Shown one piece after another: positions 25,300-33,429 of a stretch of 64,000 nucleotides of DNA. The DNA comes from Hymenobacter artigasi. Lineage in GTDB: Bacteria; Bacteroidota; Bacteroidia; Cytophagales; Hymenobacteraceae. A model generated the notes under the pieces. The model was not told where the DNA came from. It did not search any database and was given only the letters and a program-made list of their open reading frames with translations. The DNA is taken from assembly GCF_012275535.1 (NCBI RefSeq), contig NZ_JAAVTK010000003.1:62001-126000 (forward strand), given 5' to 3'. Position 1 is the stretch's first letter; every line of letters begins with the position of its first letter. The position numbers and the translations under genes were made by a program.

Positions 25300-26136
25300 A
25301 TGATTTCTACGCTACTTACTGGCCTGCTGCTGCTGTTGGGCAGCCCATCCGAAACCGGCCCGCCCAAGCCCCCGGCTGCGCCCCGCTACACCTTCAGCAA
25401 GCTGGCCTGGGCCGACGAGTTCAACTACAGCGGCCTGCCCGATTCCACGAAGTGGACCTACGACGTGGGCGGCTCCGGCTGGGGCAACAAGGAGCAGCAG
25501 TACTACACCAAAAAGCGCCGCGAAAACGCCCGCGTGGAAAACGGCCACCTCGTGGTGGAAGCCCGCAAGGAGGCCCTGATGCCCGGCAACGACTACACCT
25601 CGGCCCGCCTGGTATCGCGGGGCAAGGGCGGCAGCCAGCTCTACGGCCGCTTCGAGATTCGGGCCCAGATTCCCGGCGGGCGCGGCACCTGGCCCGCCAT
25701 CTGGATGCTGCCCGACAAGAACCCCTACGGCAACAAAGGCTGGCCCGACAACGGCGAAATCGATATCATGGAGCACGTGGGCTATGACCCTAATGTGATT
25801 CATGCCACCACCCACTGCAAGGCCTACTACTTCCGCATCAACACTCAGAAAACGGGCATCACCAAGCTGCCCGATGCCACCTCGGCCTACCACGTGTACG
25901 CCATGGAATGGACGCCGGAAGCCATCACGGCCTACATCGATGGCGAAATCTATTTTGCCCACCGCAACGAGGGCACCGGCTGGGAAACCTGGCCCTGGGA
26001 CCAGCCCTTTCACCTGCTGCTCAACGTGGCAGTGGGCGGCGAGTGGGGCGGCCTGAAGGGTGTGGACGAAGCCGCCTTCCCCCAGCAGATGCTGGTGGAT
26101 TACGTGCGGTTCTATGAGATGAAAAAGGCTTCTTGA
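25300..26136 (+). CDS. Second GH16 endo-beta-glucanase, secreted
   Basis: A 278-residue GH16 enzyme with a short signal sequence (MISTLLTGLLLLLGSPS) and no lipobox. It shares the layout of the upstream GH16: LAWADEFNYSGLPDSTKW, GSGWGNKEQQYYT, GTWPAIWMLPDK, the catalytic EIDIME (E153, D155, E158), HVGYDPNVIHATTH, YHVYAMEWTPEAITAYIDG and LLNVAVGGEWGG. The IHATTHC block and the TWPAIWMLP form are typical of laminarinases. The ATG at 25300 was chosen over a TTG 63 bases upstream. The two GH16 enzymes are diverged copies and may differ in location: one tethered, one released or periplasmic. Confidence 0.92.
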   Translation: MISTLLTGLLLLLGSPSETGPPKPPAAPRYTFSKLAWADEFNYSGLPDSTKWTYDVGGSGWGNKEQQYYTKKRRENARVENGHLVVEARKEALMPGNDYTSARLVSRGKGGSQLYGRFEIRAQIPGGRGTWPAIWMLPDKNPYGNKGWPDNGEIDIMEHVGYDPNVIHATTHCKAYYFRINTQKTGITKLPDATSAYHVYAMEWTPEAITAYIDGEIYFAHRNEGTGWETWPWDQPFHLLLNVAVGGEWGGLKGVDEAAFPQQMLVDYVRFYEMKKAS

Positions 26137-26143
26137 GCATCAG

Positions 26144-26181
26144 CTGTCATGCTGAATGCCAGCTGGCGCTCAGCATAACAG
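26144..26181. repeat. Imperfect inverted repeat after the second GH16
   Basis: CTGTCATGCTGA on the left is mirrored by TCAGCATAACAG on the right with small bulges. The sequence TGTCATGCTGA resembles the arm ends of the family B repeats and may be a decayed copy. Confidence 0.4.
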
Positions 26182-26286
26182 GCTATTATCAAGTAAAAAA
26201 CCACTTCCTACCCTTTCTACCACCGCTTTCCCGGCAACGGGCTTCTCGTTTCCCAATCATTTTTTCACATTCTCACCAACTCCCAC

Positions 26287-27726
26287 ATGAACAACTTTAC
26301 TCGTTTGCTGAGTACCGCCGCGCTGCTGACCTGCGCCACGGCGGCTTCAGCCCAGACCCTGTACGACAACTTTGAAAACACCCGGCTGGTGAGCTATCCC
26401 ATCGTAGAGGGTACGCTGGTGCAGAACGCGGCCAACCCCGGCAGCAACCCCGTGAACACCAGCCCCACCTGCGCCAGCTACGCCCGGGCTGCCGCCGCCC
26501 AGTACGCTGTGCTGGTGGTGAAGCCCAACAACGCCCGCATGGACAACGTGACCGCCTACACCACCGGCGGCGCCAAGCGCATCAGCGTGAAGTTCCGCAG
26601 CCCCGCCGCGGGCGTGACGGTGGGCGTGGTGCTGCAAAACAGCCGCTTGAACACGGCCAACTACCCCACCGGCAAGTTTGGCACCGAATACACGGCGGTG
26701 ACCACCGTGGCCAACGCCTGGGAGGTGCTCACCTTCACCCCCAGCCCGGCCGGCGCAGGCAACTTCGACGCCAGCGTGACGGTGACCGACATCGACCAGA
26801 TGCTGTTTCAGGTGGCCCCCAACTCCAACAACTCGGCTACTTATTACCTCGACGACATCATGGGCCCGGAACTGCTGGCCGTGGCCCCGCCCACCAATCT
26901 GGCCGTGCGCCAGCTTTATGACAACTACGACGGCACCCGCGTCATCAAGTACATTGCCCCCAAAAGCTCGGGTGGGCTGAAGCTGGATACGCTGAACAAC
27001 TCGGTAAGCGCCGGCAACACCAGCGCCCGCGTGGCCCGCTACACGCGCTCAACCAACCAATACGACGTGCTGGTGATGCAACCCCGGGGCGCGGCCCTGG
27101 CCGACGTAACCAACTTTAAAAGCACCGCCGCCACCGCGCTGCACATGACCCTGAAGGTGTTTAGTGTGGCCCCGGGCGTGCTCTACCAGATTACGCTACA
27201 GGACTCGACGGTGGCCGGTGCCAGCAACTATCCGGCCGGCCGCAACTCGGAGTACACCGCCACTACCACCGTTACCAACGGCTGGGAGAACCTGAGCTTC
27301 AACTTCCTGGGCGCGCCCAGCACTACGGCCAATACCAGCGTAAACGAGATTGTGCTGCTGGTGGCGCCCAACACCACCACCCGCCGCAAGATTTACCTCG
27401 ACGATTTTTACGGCCCTAGCCTGGTGGGTTTCGTGCCCACCGCCACCCGCACCATCAGCACCGATTTTGCCGCTTTTGCCCCGGCCTACCCCAACCCCAC
27501 CTCGGGCCTCACGCAGCTTCCTTTCAGCCTGCAGAAGCAGTCGGTAGTGAGCCTGGCCGTATTTGACAACCTCGGCCGCCGCGTGGCCCAGCTCATCAAC
27601 GGCGAGCCCCGCGCCGCCGGCCAGTTCACCGCTGAGCTGAACGCCGCCAAGCTGGCCCCCGGCCTCTACACCTGCCGCCTCACCGTGGACGGCGTGAGCC
27701 TGACGCGCCCGCTGAGCGTGGAATAG
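26287..27726 (+). CDS. T9SS-sorted protein with two tandem beta-sandwich-like domains
   Basis: A 479-residue secreted protein. It starts with a signal peptide (LLTCATAASAQ) and ends in a type IX sorting domain (about 395-479: AYPNPTSGLTQLPFSL, LAVFDNLGRRV, AAKLAPGLYTCRLTVDG). Between these are two related domains of about 180 residues: one begins TLYDNFENTRLVSYP and ends YYLDDIMGPEL, the other begins QLYDNYDGTRVIKY and ends IYLDDFYGPSL. The YLDD end resembles galactose-binding-like carbohydrate-binding modules. No catalytic residues are recognised. Last in the glucan operon, it is a good candidate for a secreted or surface glucan-binding protein. It could also be a structural protein; the binding role is inferred. 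Confidence 0.75.
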   Translation: MNNFTRLLSTAALLTCATAASAQTLYDNFENTRLVSYPIVEGTLVQNAANPGSNPVNTSPTCASYARAAAAQYAVLVVKPNNARMDNVTAYTTGGAKRISVKFRSPAAGVTVGVVLQNSRLNTANYPTGKFGTEYTAVTTVANAWEVLTFTPSPAGAGNFDASVTVTDIDQMLFQVAPNSNNSATYYLDDIMGPELLAVAPPTNLAVRQLYDNYDGTRVIKYIAPKSSGGLKLDTLNNSVSAGNTSARVARYTRSTNQYDVLVMQPRGAALADVTNFKSTAATALHMTLKVFSVAPGVLYQITLQDSTVAGASNYPAGRNSEYTATTTVTNGWENLSFNFLGAPSTTANTSVNEIVLLVAPNTTTRRKIYLDDFYGPSLVGFVPTATRTISTDFAAFAPAYPNPTSGLTQLPFSLQKQSVVSLAVFDNLGRRVAQLINGEPRAAGQFTAELNAAKLAPGLYTCRLTVDGVSLTRPLSVE

Positions 27727-27749
27727 GTTCGCTTGACTGCCCGAACTAC

Positions 27750-27781
27750 AAAGCCCTCGCCGGTTCCGGCGAGGGCTTTTT
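27750..27781 (+). terminator. Terminator at the end of the glucan locus
   Basis: AAAGCCCTCGCCGG pairs with CCGGCGAGGGCTTT around a 2-base loop, followed by T residues. It lies 24 bases after the T9SS gene. Confidence 0.88.
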
Positions 27782-27813
27782 CGTGCGTTTGAAGGTAGCA
27801 GAACGACAAGACA

Positions 27814-27920
27814 AGAACGTCATGCCGAGCGTAGCCGAGGCATCTCGCTGGTGTTAGTAACTCAACTGTTTGGTTACTGCTGCACGCGAGATGCCTCGAC
27901 TACGCTCGGCATGACGTTCT
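27814..27920. repeat. Long inverted repeat, family B copy 1
   Basis: The left arm starts AGAACGTCATGCCGAGCG (27814-27848) and is mirrored at 27886-27920 with few mismatches. Other copies lie at 30003-30123, 31430-31464 (short form) and 49192-49331. Confidence 0.9.
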
Positions 27921-27964
27921 GAGGTTGTTCATACAACCAACGCAACCCTGGCGTACTTTGGGCC

Positions 27965-28876
27965 ATGTCTGATTTCCGATTGCGCGTGTTTGAGGCCGTG
28001 GCCCGGCACCTAAGCTTCACCAAAGCGGCCCGGGAGCTGTTTGTGACGCAGCCCGCCGTCACCAAGCACATTCATGAGATGGAGAAGCACTACGGCCAGC
28101 GCTTGCTGGAGCGGCGCGGCAACCGCGTGGCCCTCACCGAAGCCGGCCGCCTGCTCCAGAGCCACGCCGAAGCCGTGGCCACCGCCGACCAGCAACTCGC
28201 CGACCAACTCCTGACCCTGCGCGACCCCGACGAAGCCGCTGGCCGCCTGCGCCTGGGCGCCAGCACCACCCTTTGCCAGTACGTGCTGCCGGGCGTGCTG
28301 CCGGCCTTCCAGGCCCGCTACCCCAACGTGCAGCTCACCCTGGCCAACGCCAATTCCGAGCACATTGCCGAAGCCCTGCTGCGCGGCGAGCTGGACCTGG
28401 GCTTTGTGGAAGGCCGCTCCCGCAGCCGCGACCTGCACTACGAGCTGCTGCTCCCCGATGAGCTGGTGGCCGTGCGCCGTGCCACTTCCGCCGGCCCACC
28501 CACCACGCCCCTGCCCCTGGCCGAGGCGCTGGCCCACCCGCTGGTGCTGCGCGAGCGCGGCTCGGGCACGCTGGAAGTGCTGGAGTTTGCCCTGCGTGAG
28601 CTTAAAACCAAGCTTAGCACCCTGCAAGTGGCCTTTTATTTTGACAATACCGAAGCCATAAAAGGCTACCTCGAAGCCGCGCCCGACGCGCTGGGCTTTG
28701 TATCGCGCCGGGCGCTGGCCCGGGAGCTGGCCGCCGGGCTACTCGAAATTGTGCCTATTGAGGACCTGCACCTGCCCCGGCAGTTTGAGGCCGTGTGGGT
28801 GCAGGGCAAGCAGCTACCACGCGCCGCCCAGCGGTTTCTCAGCTTCGCCCAGCAGCAGCTGAAGCAGTTGTCATAA
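27965..28876 (+). CDS. LysR family transcriptional regulator, CysB/YeiE-like
   Basis: A 303-residue LysR-type regulator. The N-terminal winged HTH is clear (FRLRVFEAVARHLSFTKAARELFVTQPAVTKHIHEME, read in parts), followed by the linker helix and the two-lobed effector domain (about 88-300: GRLRLGASTTLCQYVLPGVL, FQARYPNVQLTL, ALLRGELDLGFVEG, LVLRERGSGTLEVLEFAL). It is encoded upstream of and in line with a YeiH-type transporter; a LysR gene with yeiH is a common pair and the regulator often controls sulfite or cysteine-linked transport. A perfect palindrome in the gap between them is a good operator candidate. A TACTTTGG sequence just before the ATG may be its own promoter. Confidence 0.9.
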   Translation: MSDFRLRVFEAVARHLSFTKAARELFVTQPAVTKHIHEMEKHYGQRLLERRGNRVALTEAGRLLQSHAEAVATADQQLADQLLTLRDPDEAAGRLRLGASTTLCQYVLPGVLPAFQARYPNVQLTLANANSEHIAEALLRGELDLGFVEGRSRSRDLHYELLLPDELVAVRRATSAGPPTTPLPLAEALAHPLVLRERGSGTLEVLEFALRELKTKLSTLQVAFYFDNTEAIKGYLEAAPDALGFVSRRALARELAAGLLEIVPIEDLHLPRQFEAVWVQGKQLPRAAQRFLSFAQQQLKQLS

Positions 28877-28881
28877 CTACT

Positions 28882-28898
28882 GGTAATCTAAGATTACC
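28882..28898. promoter_or_regulatory. Perfect 17-base palindrome, LysR operator candidate
   Basis: GGTAATCTAAGATTACC is a perfect inverted repeat centred on an A. A further half-site GATTACC lies at 28905-28911. It sits 5 bases after the LysR stop and 32 bases before the TAAATTTG box of the transporter gene, as expected for activation by a LysR protein. Confidence 0.6.
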
Positions 28899-28930
28899 TT
28901 TTTCGATTACCCTTACGACTGGCTAAGCCG

Positions 28931-28938
28931 TAAATTTG
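28931..28938 (+). promoter_or_regulatory. Bacteroidota -7 box (TAAATTTG) before the YeiH-type gene
   Basis: An exact TAnnTTTG match 21 bases before the start codon at 28960. The -33 element is only a T-run (28899-28903), so activation by the LysR protein may be required. Confidence 0.5.
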
Positions 28939-28959
28939 AGGCACCTAACCTGCTGCTTC

Positions 28960-30000
28960 ATGGCCCATCCCACCCTGCCACCATCTACCCCGCCTGCCCC
29001 GCCAGCAACGGCCAATTCGGCGGTAGCCACCGGCTTTTTCCGGCACTTGCACACGCCGCATCTGGTGGCTGGCTACCCGGTTACGGGGCGGCAGGTGGTG
29101 TTTGGGCTGCTGCTGGTGTTCTGCCTCACGCCGTGGGCGTCGCCGCCGGTAGCGCTGGCGCTGGGCCTGGCGCTGGCCCAGACGCTGGGCAATCCCTTCG
29201 CTAGTCAGACCAAAGCGGCCACGGCCAAGCTGCTGCAATACTCAGTGGTGGGCCTGGGCTTCGGCATGAATGCCCACGCGGCGGTACAGGCCGGGCGGGC
29301 GGGCCTTTTGTTCACGGTGGTGTCCATTTTCGGCACGCTCACGCTGGGGTATTTCGCGGGGCGGTGGCTGGGACTGGGCCGCCGCGTCACGCACCTCATT
29401 TCGTGCGGCACTGCCATTTGCGGGGGCTCGGCCATTGCGGCCGTGGGGCCGGTGCTGCGGGCCAAGGATGAAGAGATGTCGGTGGCGCTGGGCACGGTGT
29501 TCGTGCTCAATGCCATTGCGCTGTTTGCCTTCCCGCCCATCGGCCACGCCCTGGCCATGACGCAGCAGCAGTTTGGCCTGTGGTGCGCCATTGCCATCCA
29601 CGACACGTCCTCGGTGGTGGGCGCGGCCAAGGTCTATGGCGACCAGGCCCTGCAGGTAGCCACCACCGTGAAGCTCGCCCGCGCCCTCTGGATTATCCCG
29701 GTCAGCATCGGCACGGCACTTATTTTCAAGCAGAAAGGCGTCAAAATCAAGATTCCCTATTTCATCTTCGGCTTCATCGCCGCCATGCTGCTGAATACCT
29801 ACGTACCCGCGCTACACCCGCTGGGCCCCGTGCTGGTGGCGCTGGCCAAAATCGGCCTCACGCTCACGCTGTTTTTCATCGGGGCGGGGCTGTCGGCCAA
29901 AACGGTGCGCGCGGTGGGGGACCGGCCGTACGTGCTGGGCGTGCTGCTGTGGGTGGTGATTTCGAGCGCATCGCTGTATGTCATTCTGCACACGGTATAA
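28960..30000 (+). CDS. YeiH-family putative sulfate/sulfite exporter
   Basis: A 346-residue inner-membrane protein of the conserved family Cons_hypoth698 (YeiH). About ten hydrophobic segments are visible. Family blocks include LLQYSVVGLGFGMNAHAAVQAG, SCGTAICGGSAIAAVGPVL (the GTAICGGSAIAA motif is diagnostic), TVFVLNAIALFAFPPIGHAL, AIHDTSSVVGAA and LTLFFIGAGLS. In several bacteria the family is linked to sulfur compounds, and annotators call it a sulfate exporter; transport direction and substrate are not firm. The ATG at 28960 was taken; a TTG at 28936 is inside the promoter box. Its regulator is the LysR gene directly upstream. Confidence 0.88.
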   Translation: MAHPTLPPSTPPAPPATANSAVATGFFRHLHTPHLVAGYPVTGRQVVFGLLLVFCLTPWASPPVALALGLALAQTLGNPFASQTKAATAKLLQYSVVGLGFGMNAHAAVQAGRAGLLFTVVSIFGTLTLGYFAGRWLGLGRRVTHLISCGTAICGGSAIAAVGPVLRAKDEEMSVALGTVFVLNAIALFAFPPIGHALAMTQQQFGLWCAIAIHDTSSVVGAAKVYGDQALQVATTVKLARALWIIPVSIGTALIFKQKGVKIKIPYFIFGFIAAMLLNTYVPALHPLGPVLVALAKIGLTLTLFFIGAGLSAKTVRAVGDRPYVLGVLLWVVISSASLYVILHTV

Positions 30001-30002
30001 CG

Positions 30003-30123
30003 GAAAACAGAACGTTCATGCCGAGCGCAGCGAAGCATTTTTACCGCGGTAAGTAACCTGATGTTTGGACTACTGGTGGCGGGTAAGATGCTTCGCTGCG
30101 CTCGGCATGGCCGTTCTGTTTTC
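30003..30123. repeat. Long inverted repeat, family B copy 2, between convergent genes
   Basis: GAAAACAGAACG-TT-CATGCCGAGCGCAGCG on the left is mirrored by CGCTGCGCTCGGCATG-GC-CGTTCTGTTTTC on the right. The outer A/T runs make it suited to stop transcription from both sides, since the yeiH-type gene and ilvA converge on it. Confidence 0.88.
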
Positions 30124-30132
30124 TTTCGATAG

Positions 30133-31401
30133 CTACACCAGCAGCGCCAGAAAATCGGGCTGCCCATTCAAATATTCGAAGCTGAAGCCCTCCTCCCCCA
30201 TGCGGGCCTTAATGGCGTCCACGTCGTGCGGCTGCTTGACTTCAATACCGACAAAAACGGGCCCTTTTTCCTTGTTGTTTTTCTTGATGTATTGGAAGTG
30301 GATAATGTCGTCGTCCTCGTGCAGCACGCGGTTCACGAAGCGGCGCAGGGCACCGGGGGCCTGATTGAAATTCACCATAAAGTAGTGCTTTAGGCCCTGA
30401 TACTTGGCGGCGCGCTCCTTGATGTCCTCCATGCGGGTGATGTCGTTGTTGGAGCCGCTCACCACGCACACCACGGTTTTACCCGCAATGCGGCCGGCAA
30501 ACTGGTGCAGGGCCGAAATGGTGAGCGTGCCGGCCGGCTCCAGCACAATGCCTTCCTCGTTGTACATCTTCAGCAAATCGAGGCAGACCTGGCCCTCCGG
30601 CACCAGCACCACTTCGTCGAGCAGCTCGCGGCACAGCTCAAACGTGAGCTGGCCGGGGCACTTCACCGCCGCGCCGTCCACGAAGCTGTCGATGCTGGCC
30701 AGCGCCGCGTGCTGGTTGTTTTGGATGGCATCGTGCATCGAAGGCGCGCCCAGGGGCTGCACGCCAATCAGCTTGGTACCTGGGCTCAGCAGCCGGAAAA
30801 CGCTGCCCACGCCCGAGGCCAGCCCGCCCCCGCCGATGGGCAGAAAGCAGTAATCAATCGGCACGGTGGTGGCTTTCAGAATCTCCAGCCCCACGGTGGC
30901 TTGCCCTTCCACAATAGCCAGGTCATCGAACGGGTGAATGAATGTGCTGCCCCGTTTGTCGCTAAACTCCTTGGCGGCCCGAAACGAGTCATCGAAGCTG
31001 GCCCCGGTGAGGACCACCTCCACGTATTCCTTGCCGAACAGGCGCACCTTGTCCACCTTCTGGGCCGGCGTTTGGGCGGGCATGAAAATGTAGCCTCTCA
31101 GCCCCAAGAGCTTGCAGGCGTAGGCCACGCCCTGGGCGTGGTTACCGGCACTGGCGCACACTATTTCCCGCTCGCCCGCGATGGGCGGCAGCGTGCTCAT
31201 CTTGTGGTAAGCCCCGCGAATCTTGTATGAGCGCACCACCTGCAAATCCTCCCGCTTCAGCAGCACCGTGGCATCATACAGGCGCGAAAGGCCGTGGTTT
31301 TGCAGCAGCGGCGTCTTGTAGATGACGTGCTTGAGGTTGCGCGCCGCCCGCTCCACATTTTTGAGCAGCACGGCGGGCGGGGCGGTGGTGGCGTTGGGCA
31401 T
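30133..31401 (-). CDS. ilvA: Threonine ammonia-lyase (threonine deaminase)
   Basis: A 422-residue PLP enzyme that turns threonine into 2-oxobutanoate, the first step to isoleucine. The PLP lysine is K60 in RSYKIRGAYHK; SAGNHAQGVAYA and PIGGGGLASGVGSVF bind the substrate and phosphate. A single ACT-like regulatory domain forms the last 85 or so residues (YFMVNFNQAPGALRRFVNRVL), typical of the shorter biosynthetic form that isoleucine can inhibit. The ATG at 31401 was preferred to a TTG at 31425. It is the last gene of the branched-chain amino acid locus, after ilvC and separated from it by a family C repeat and a short family B element. Confidence 0.95.
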   Translation of the reverse strand: MPNATTAPPAVLLKNVERAARNLKHVIYKTPLLQNHGLSRLYDATVLLKREDLQVVRSYKIRGAYHKMSTLPPIAGEREIVCASAGNHAQGVAYACKLLGLRGYIFMPAQTPAQKVDKVRLFGKEYVEVVLTGASFDDSFRAAKEFSDKRGSTFIHPFDDLAIVEGQATVGLEILKATTVPIDYCFLPIGGGGLASGVGSVFRLLSPGTKLIGVQPLGAPSMHDAIQNNQHAALASIDSFVDGAAVKCPGQLTFELCRELLDEVVLVPEGQVCLDLLKMYNEEGIVLEPAGTLTISALHQFAGRIAGKTVVCVVSGSNNDITRMEDIKERAAKYQGLKHYFMVNFNQAPGALRRFVNRVLHEDDDIIHFQYIKKNNKEKGPVFVGIEVKQPHDVDAIKARMGEEGFSFEYLNGQPDFLALLV

Positions 31402-31429
31402 AGCTTCTTGGTTTTGATTGAGCAAAAAA

Positions 31430-31464
31430 GAACGTCATGCCGAGCGCAGCCGAGGCATGACGTT
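31430..31464. repeat. Short family B palindrome
   Basis: AACGTCATGCC and GGCATGACGTT flank only GAGCGCAGCCGA: the same arm ends as the long copies, with the middle lost. It lies 29 bases upstream of the ilvA ATG and could affect its mRNA. Confidence 0.75.
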
Positions 31465-31470
31465 TCAGAT

Positions 31471-31613
31471 TAGTCGTTCGGGTGGGTCACCTCACCCCCG
31501 GCCCCTCTCCTTGGGGAGAGGGGAGCCTGACGATTTTCGACTGGTGCATATCCGGTGCCCCCTCTCCCTAAGGAGAGGGGGTCAGGGGGTGAGGTGACCC
31601 ACCCGAACGACTA
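31471..31613. repeat. Long inverted repeat, family C copy 2
   Basis: Outer arm TAGTCGTTCGGGTGGGTCAC (31471-31490) is mirrored at 31594-31613; the CCTCACCCCC and CTCTCC core lies within. The right outer arm carries the stop codon of ilvC (31611-31613, - strand). Confidence 0.9.
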
Positions 31614-32672
31614 CGCCTCCACCTTTTCCGCTGCCTTCGAGCGCAGCTGGCGCACCGTGGCACCAGTAGCCCACAGCTCCGACTCGCGCACTTCCTTCAG
31701 CTCCGCGTCCAGCTCGGCGCGGTAGTTGGGCGTAGTGCCGCGCTCGATGGTGCGGCGGGCTTCCTCGCCGCTGGCCACGCTGTCGTACAGCTCGTTGAGG
31801 ACCGGCAGGGTGGCTTCGCGGAACTTGCCTTTCCAGTCAAGGGCGCCGCGCTGGGCGGTAACGGAGCAGTTGGCAAACATCCAGTCCATGCCGTTTTCGC
31901 CCACCAGCGGCACGAGGCTCTGGGTGAGCTCCTCCACGGTTTCGTTGAAGGCCTCGGAGGGCGAGTGGCCGCGCTGGCGCAGTACCTGGTACTGGGCCTC
32001 GATGATGCCGGCCAGGGCGCCCATCAGCACGCCCCGCTCGCCGGTGAGGTCGGAGTATACTTCCTTCTTGAAATCGGTTTCGAACAGATAGCCTGAGCCC
32101 ACGCCGATGCCCATGGCAATGGCCTTCTCCCAGGCCTGGCCCGAGGCATCCTGGAACACGGCAAACGAGGAATTCAAGCCCCCACCAGCCACAAATAGGC
32201 GGCGCAGGCTGGTGCCGCTGCCCTTGGGCGCCACCAGAATCACGTCCACATCGGCGGGCGGGATGATGCCCGTCTGCTCATTAAACGTGATGCCGAAGCC
32301 GTGCGAGAAGTACAGGGTTTTGCCCGGCGTGAGCTTGCTCTTGAGCATGGGCCACAGCGCAATCTGGCCGGCGTCAGACAGCAGGTTGCAGATGATGGTG
32401 CCGCGCTCGGCCGCTTCTTCCAGCGAAAACAGGGTTTCGCCCTCTACCCAGCCATCCCGGATGGCGCGGTCCCACGACGGCGTGCCCGAGCGCTGGCCCA
32501 CAATCACGTTGAAGCCGTTGTCGCGCATGTTCAGGGCCTGGCCCGGCCCCTGCACGCCATAGCCGATTACGGCGATAGTTTCGTCTTTGAGGTATTCCAG
32601 CGCCTTTTCGAGCGGGAATTCGTCGCGGGTGATAACGGTTTCGTCTACGCCGCCGAAATTGATTTGTGCCAT
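31611..32672 (-). CDS. ilvC: Ketol-acid reductoisomerase
   Basis: A 353-residue NADPH-dependent enzyme that rearranges and reduces acetolactate or acetohydroxybutyrate in valine, leucine and isoleucine synthesis. The cofactor loop is GYGVQGPGQALNMRDNGFN with a following VGQRSG. The family motif SHGFGITFNEQTGIIPPADVDVILVAPKGSG is present, and the metal-binding helical domain includes DLTGERGVLMGALAGIIEAQY and FNETVEELTQSL. Length is that of the short class I type. The C-terminus is Lys/Glu-rich. It lies between ilvN upstream and ilvA downstream. Its stop codon falls in a repeat arm. Confidence 0.96.
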   Translation of the reverse strand: MAQINFGGVDETVITRDEFPLEKALEYLKDETIAVIGYGVQGPGQALNMRDNGFNVIVGQRSGTPSWDRAIRDGWVEGETLFSLEEAAERGTIICNLLSDAGQIALWPMLKSKLTPGKTLYFSHGFGITFNEQTGIIPPADVDVILVAPKGSGTSLRRLFVAGGGLNSSFAVFQDASGQAWEKAIAMGIGVGSGYLFETDFKKEVYSDLTGERGVLMGALAGIIEAQYQVLRQRGHSPSEAFNETVEELTQSLVPLVGENGMDWMFANCSVTAQRGALDWKGKFREATLPVLNELYDSVASGEEARRTIERGTTPNYRAELDAELKEVRESELWATGATVRQLRSKAAEKVEA

Positions 32673-32685
32673 AGGGGTTGAAATT

Positions 32686-32776
32686 TTGAGTGTTGAGGGT
32701 TGAATGTTGAGTTTGTTTTATCAGGGCTGAAGCGAGGAGTAAATGCTTAACTCAGCATTCACCCCTCAACACTCAA
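32686..32776. repeat. Inverted repeat with TTGAGTGTTGAGG arms (family G)
   Basis: A 26-base left arm (32686-32711) is mirrored at 32751-32776 with two mismatches. The arms are rich in T and G on one strand. It fills the ilvN-ilvC gap. Confidence 0.85.
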
Positions 32777-32786
32777 CCCTTCCGAA

Positions 32787-33377
32787 TTACATCGTAAACA
32801 CCGCGTCGCGGCTGTTCAGAAACTCGTTTTCCGACACGTCCTCGCTGGGCTCGCGGCGCTCGAACTCGCGCAGCTTGTGGTTGAAGCCGTCGCTGGCCTT
32901 GATGATGGCGATGCGGGCGCTACGCACGAACTCGATGAGGCCGTAGGGCTGCAAAACGCGAATCAGATTGTCGGTTTCCTCGCGGTGGCCGGTCGTTTCA
33001 AACACCGTGTAGTCCTTGCGAATGACCACGGCGCGGGCCCCGTTTTCGCGCAGCAGGCGCTCCACGGAGGCTTTTTCGGCGATGACGTCAGTCGGCACTT
33101 TGTAGAGGGCCATTTCCTGCCAAATCACGTCGGCATTGGTGTTGTAATACACTTTTAGCACCTCCACCTGCTTCTCAATCTGGCGGGCCAGCTTGCTCAC
33201 CACGTCCTCGGTTTCGGTGATGACGATGTTGAAGCGGTGGATGCCTTCAATTTCCGAAGGCGACACGTTCAAACTCTCGATGTTGATTTTGCGGCGCGAG
33301 AAAATGATGGCAATGCGGTTGAGCAGTCCCACCTGGTTTTCGGTGTAAGCCGTGATGTTGTATTCCTGGCGAGTCAT
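32787..33377 (-). CDS. ilvN: Acetolactate synthase small (regulatory) subunit
   Basis: A 196-residue regulatory subunit of acetohydroxyacid synthase. The N-terminal ACT domain reads NITAYTENQVGLLNRIAIIFSRRKINIESL, then GIHRFNIVITETEDVVSKLARQIEKQVEVLKV, which is where valine binds in the family. A longer C-terminal domain follows (VPTDVIAEKASVERLLRENGARAVVI and GLIEFVRSARIAIIKAS), as in the long bacterial type, with an extra acidic tail. It is encoded after ilvB (212-base gap occupied by stem-loops) and before ilvC. Confidence 0.93.
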   Translation of the reverse strand: MTRQEYNITAYTENQVGLLNRIAIIFSRRKINIESLNVSPSEIEGIHRFNIVITETEDVVSKLARQIEKQVEVLKVYYNTNADVIWQEMALYKVPTDVIAEKASVERLLRENGARAVVIRKDYTVFETTGHREETDNLIRVLQPYGLIEFVRSARIAIIKASDGFNHKLREFERREPSEDVSENEFLNSRDAVFTM

Positions 33378-33380
33378 AAT

Positions 33381-33401
33381 GAGGTAAGCTTTAGCTTGCC
33401 G
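33381..33401. repeat. Single arm of the family D repeat
   Basis: GAGGTAAGCTTTAGCTTGCC matches the arms at 6084 and 39737 but has no partner nearby. It is just upstream of the ilvN ATG. Confidence 0.7.
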
Positions 33402-33429
33402 TCGAGGGCAAGAACGAACGGCGGAAGCT

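Noticed and set aside
31430..31613. CRISPR-like repeats
   Set aside because: The repeats are inverted pairs of different families with no regular spacing or spacers and no cas genes.
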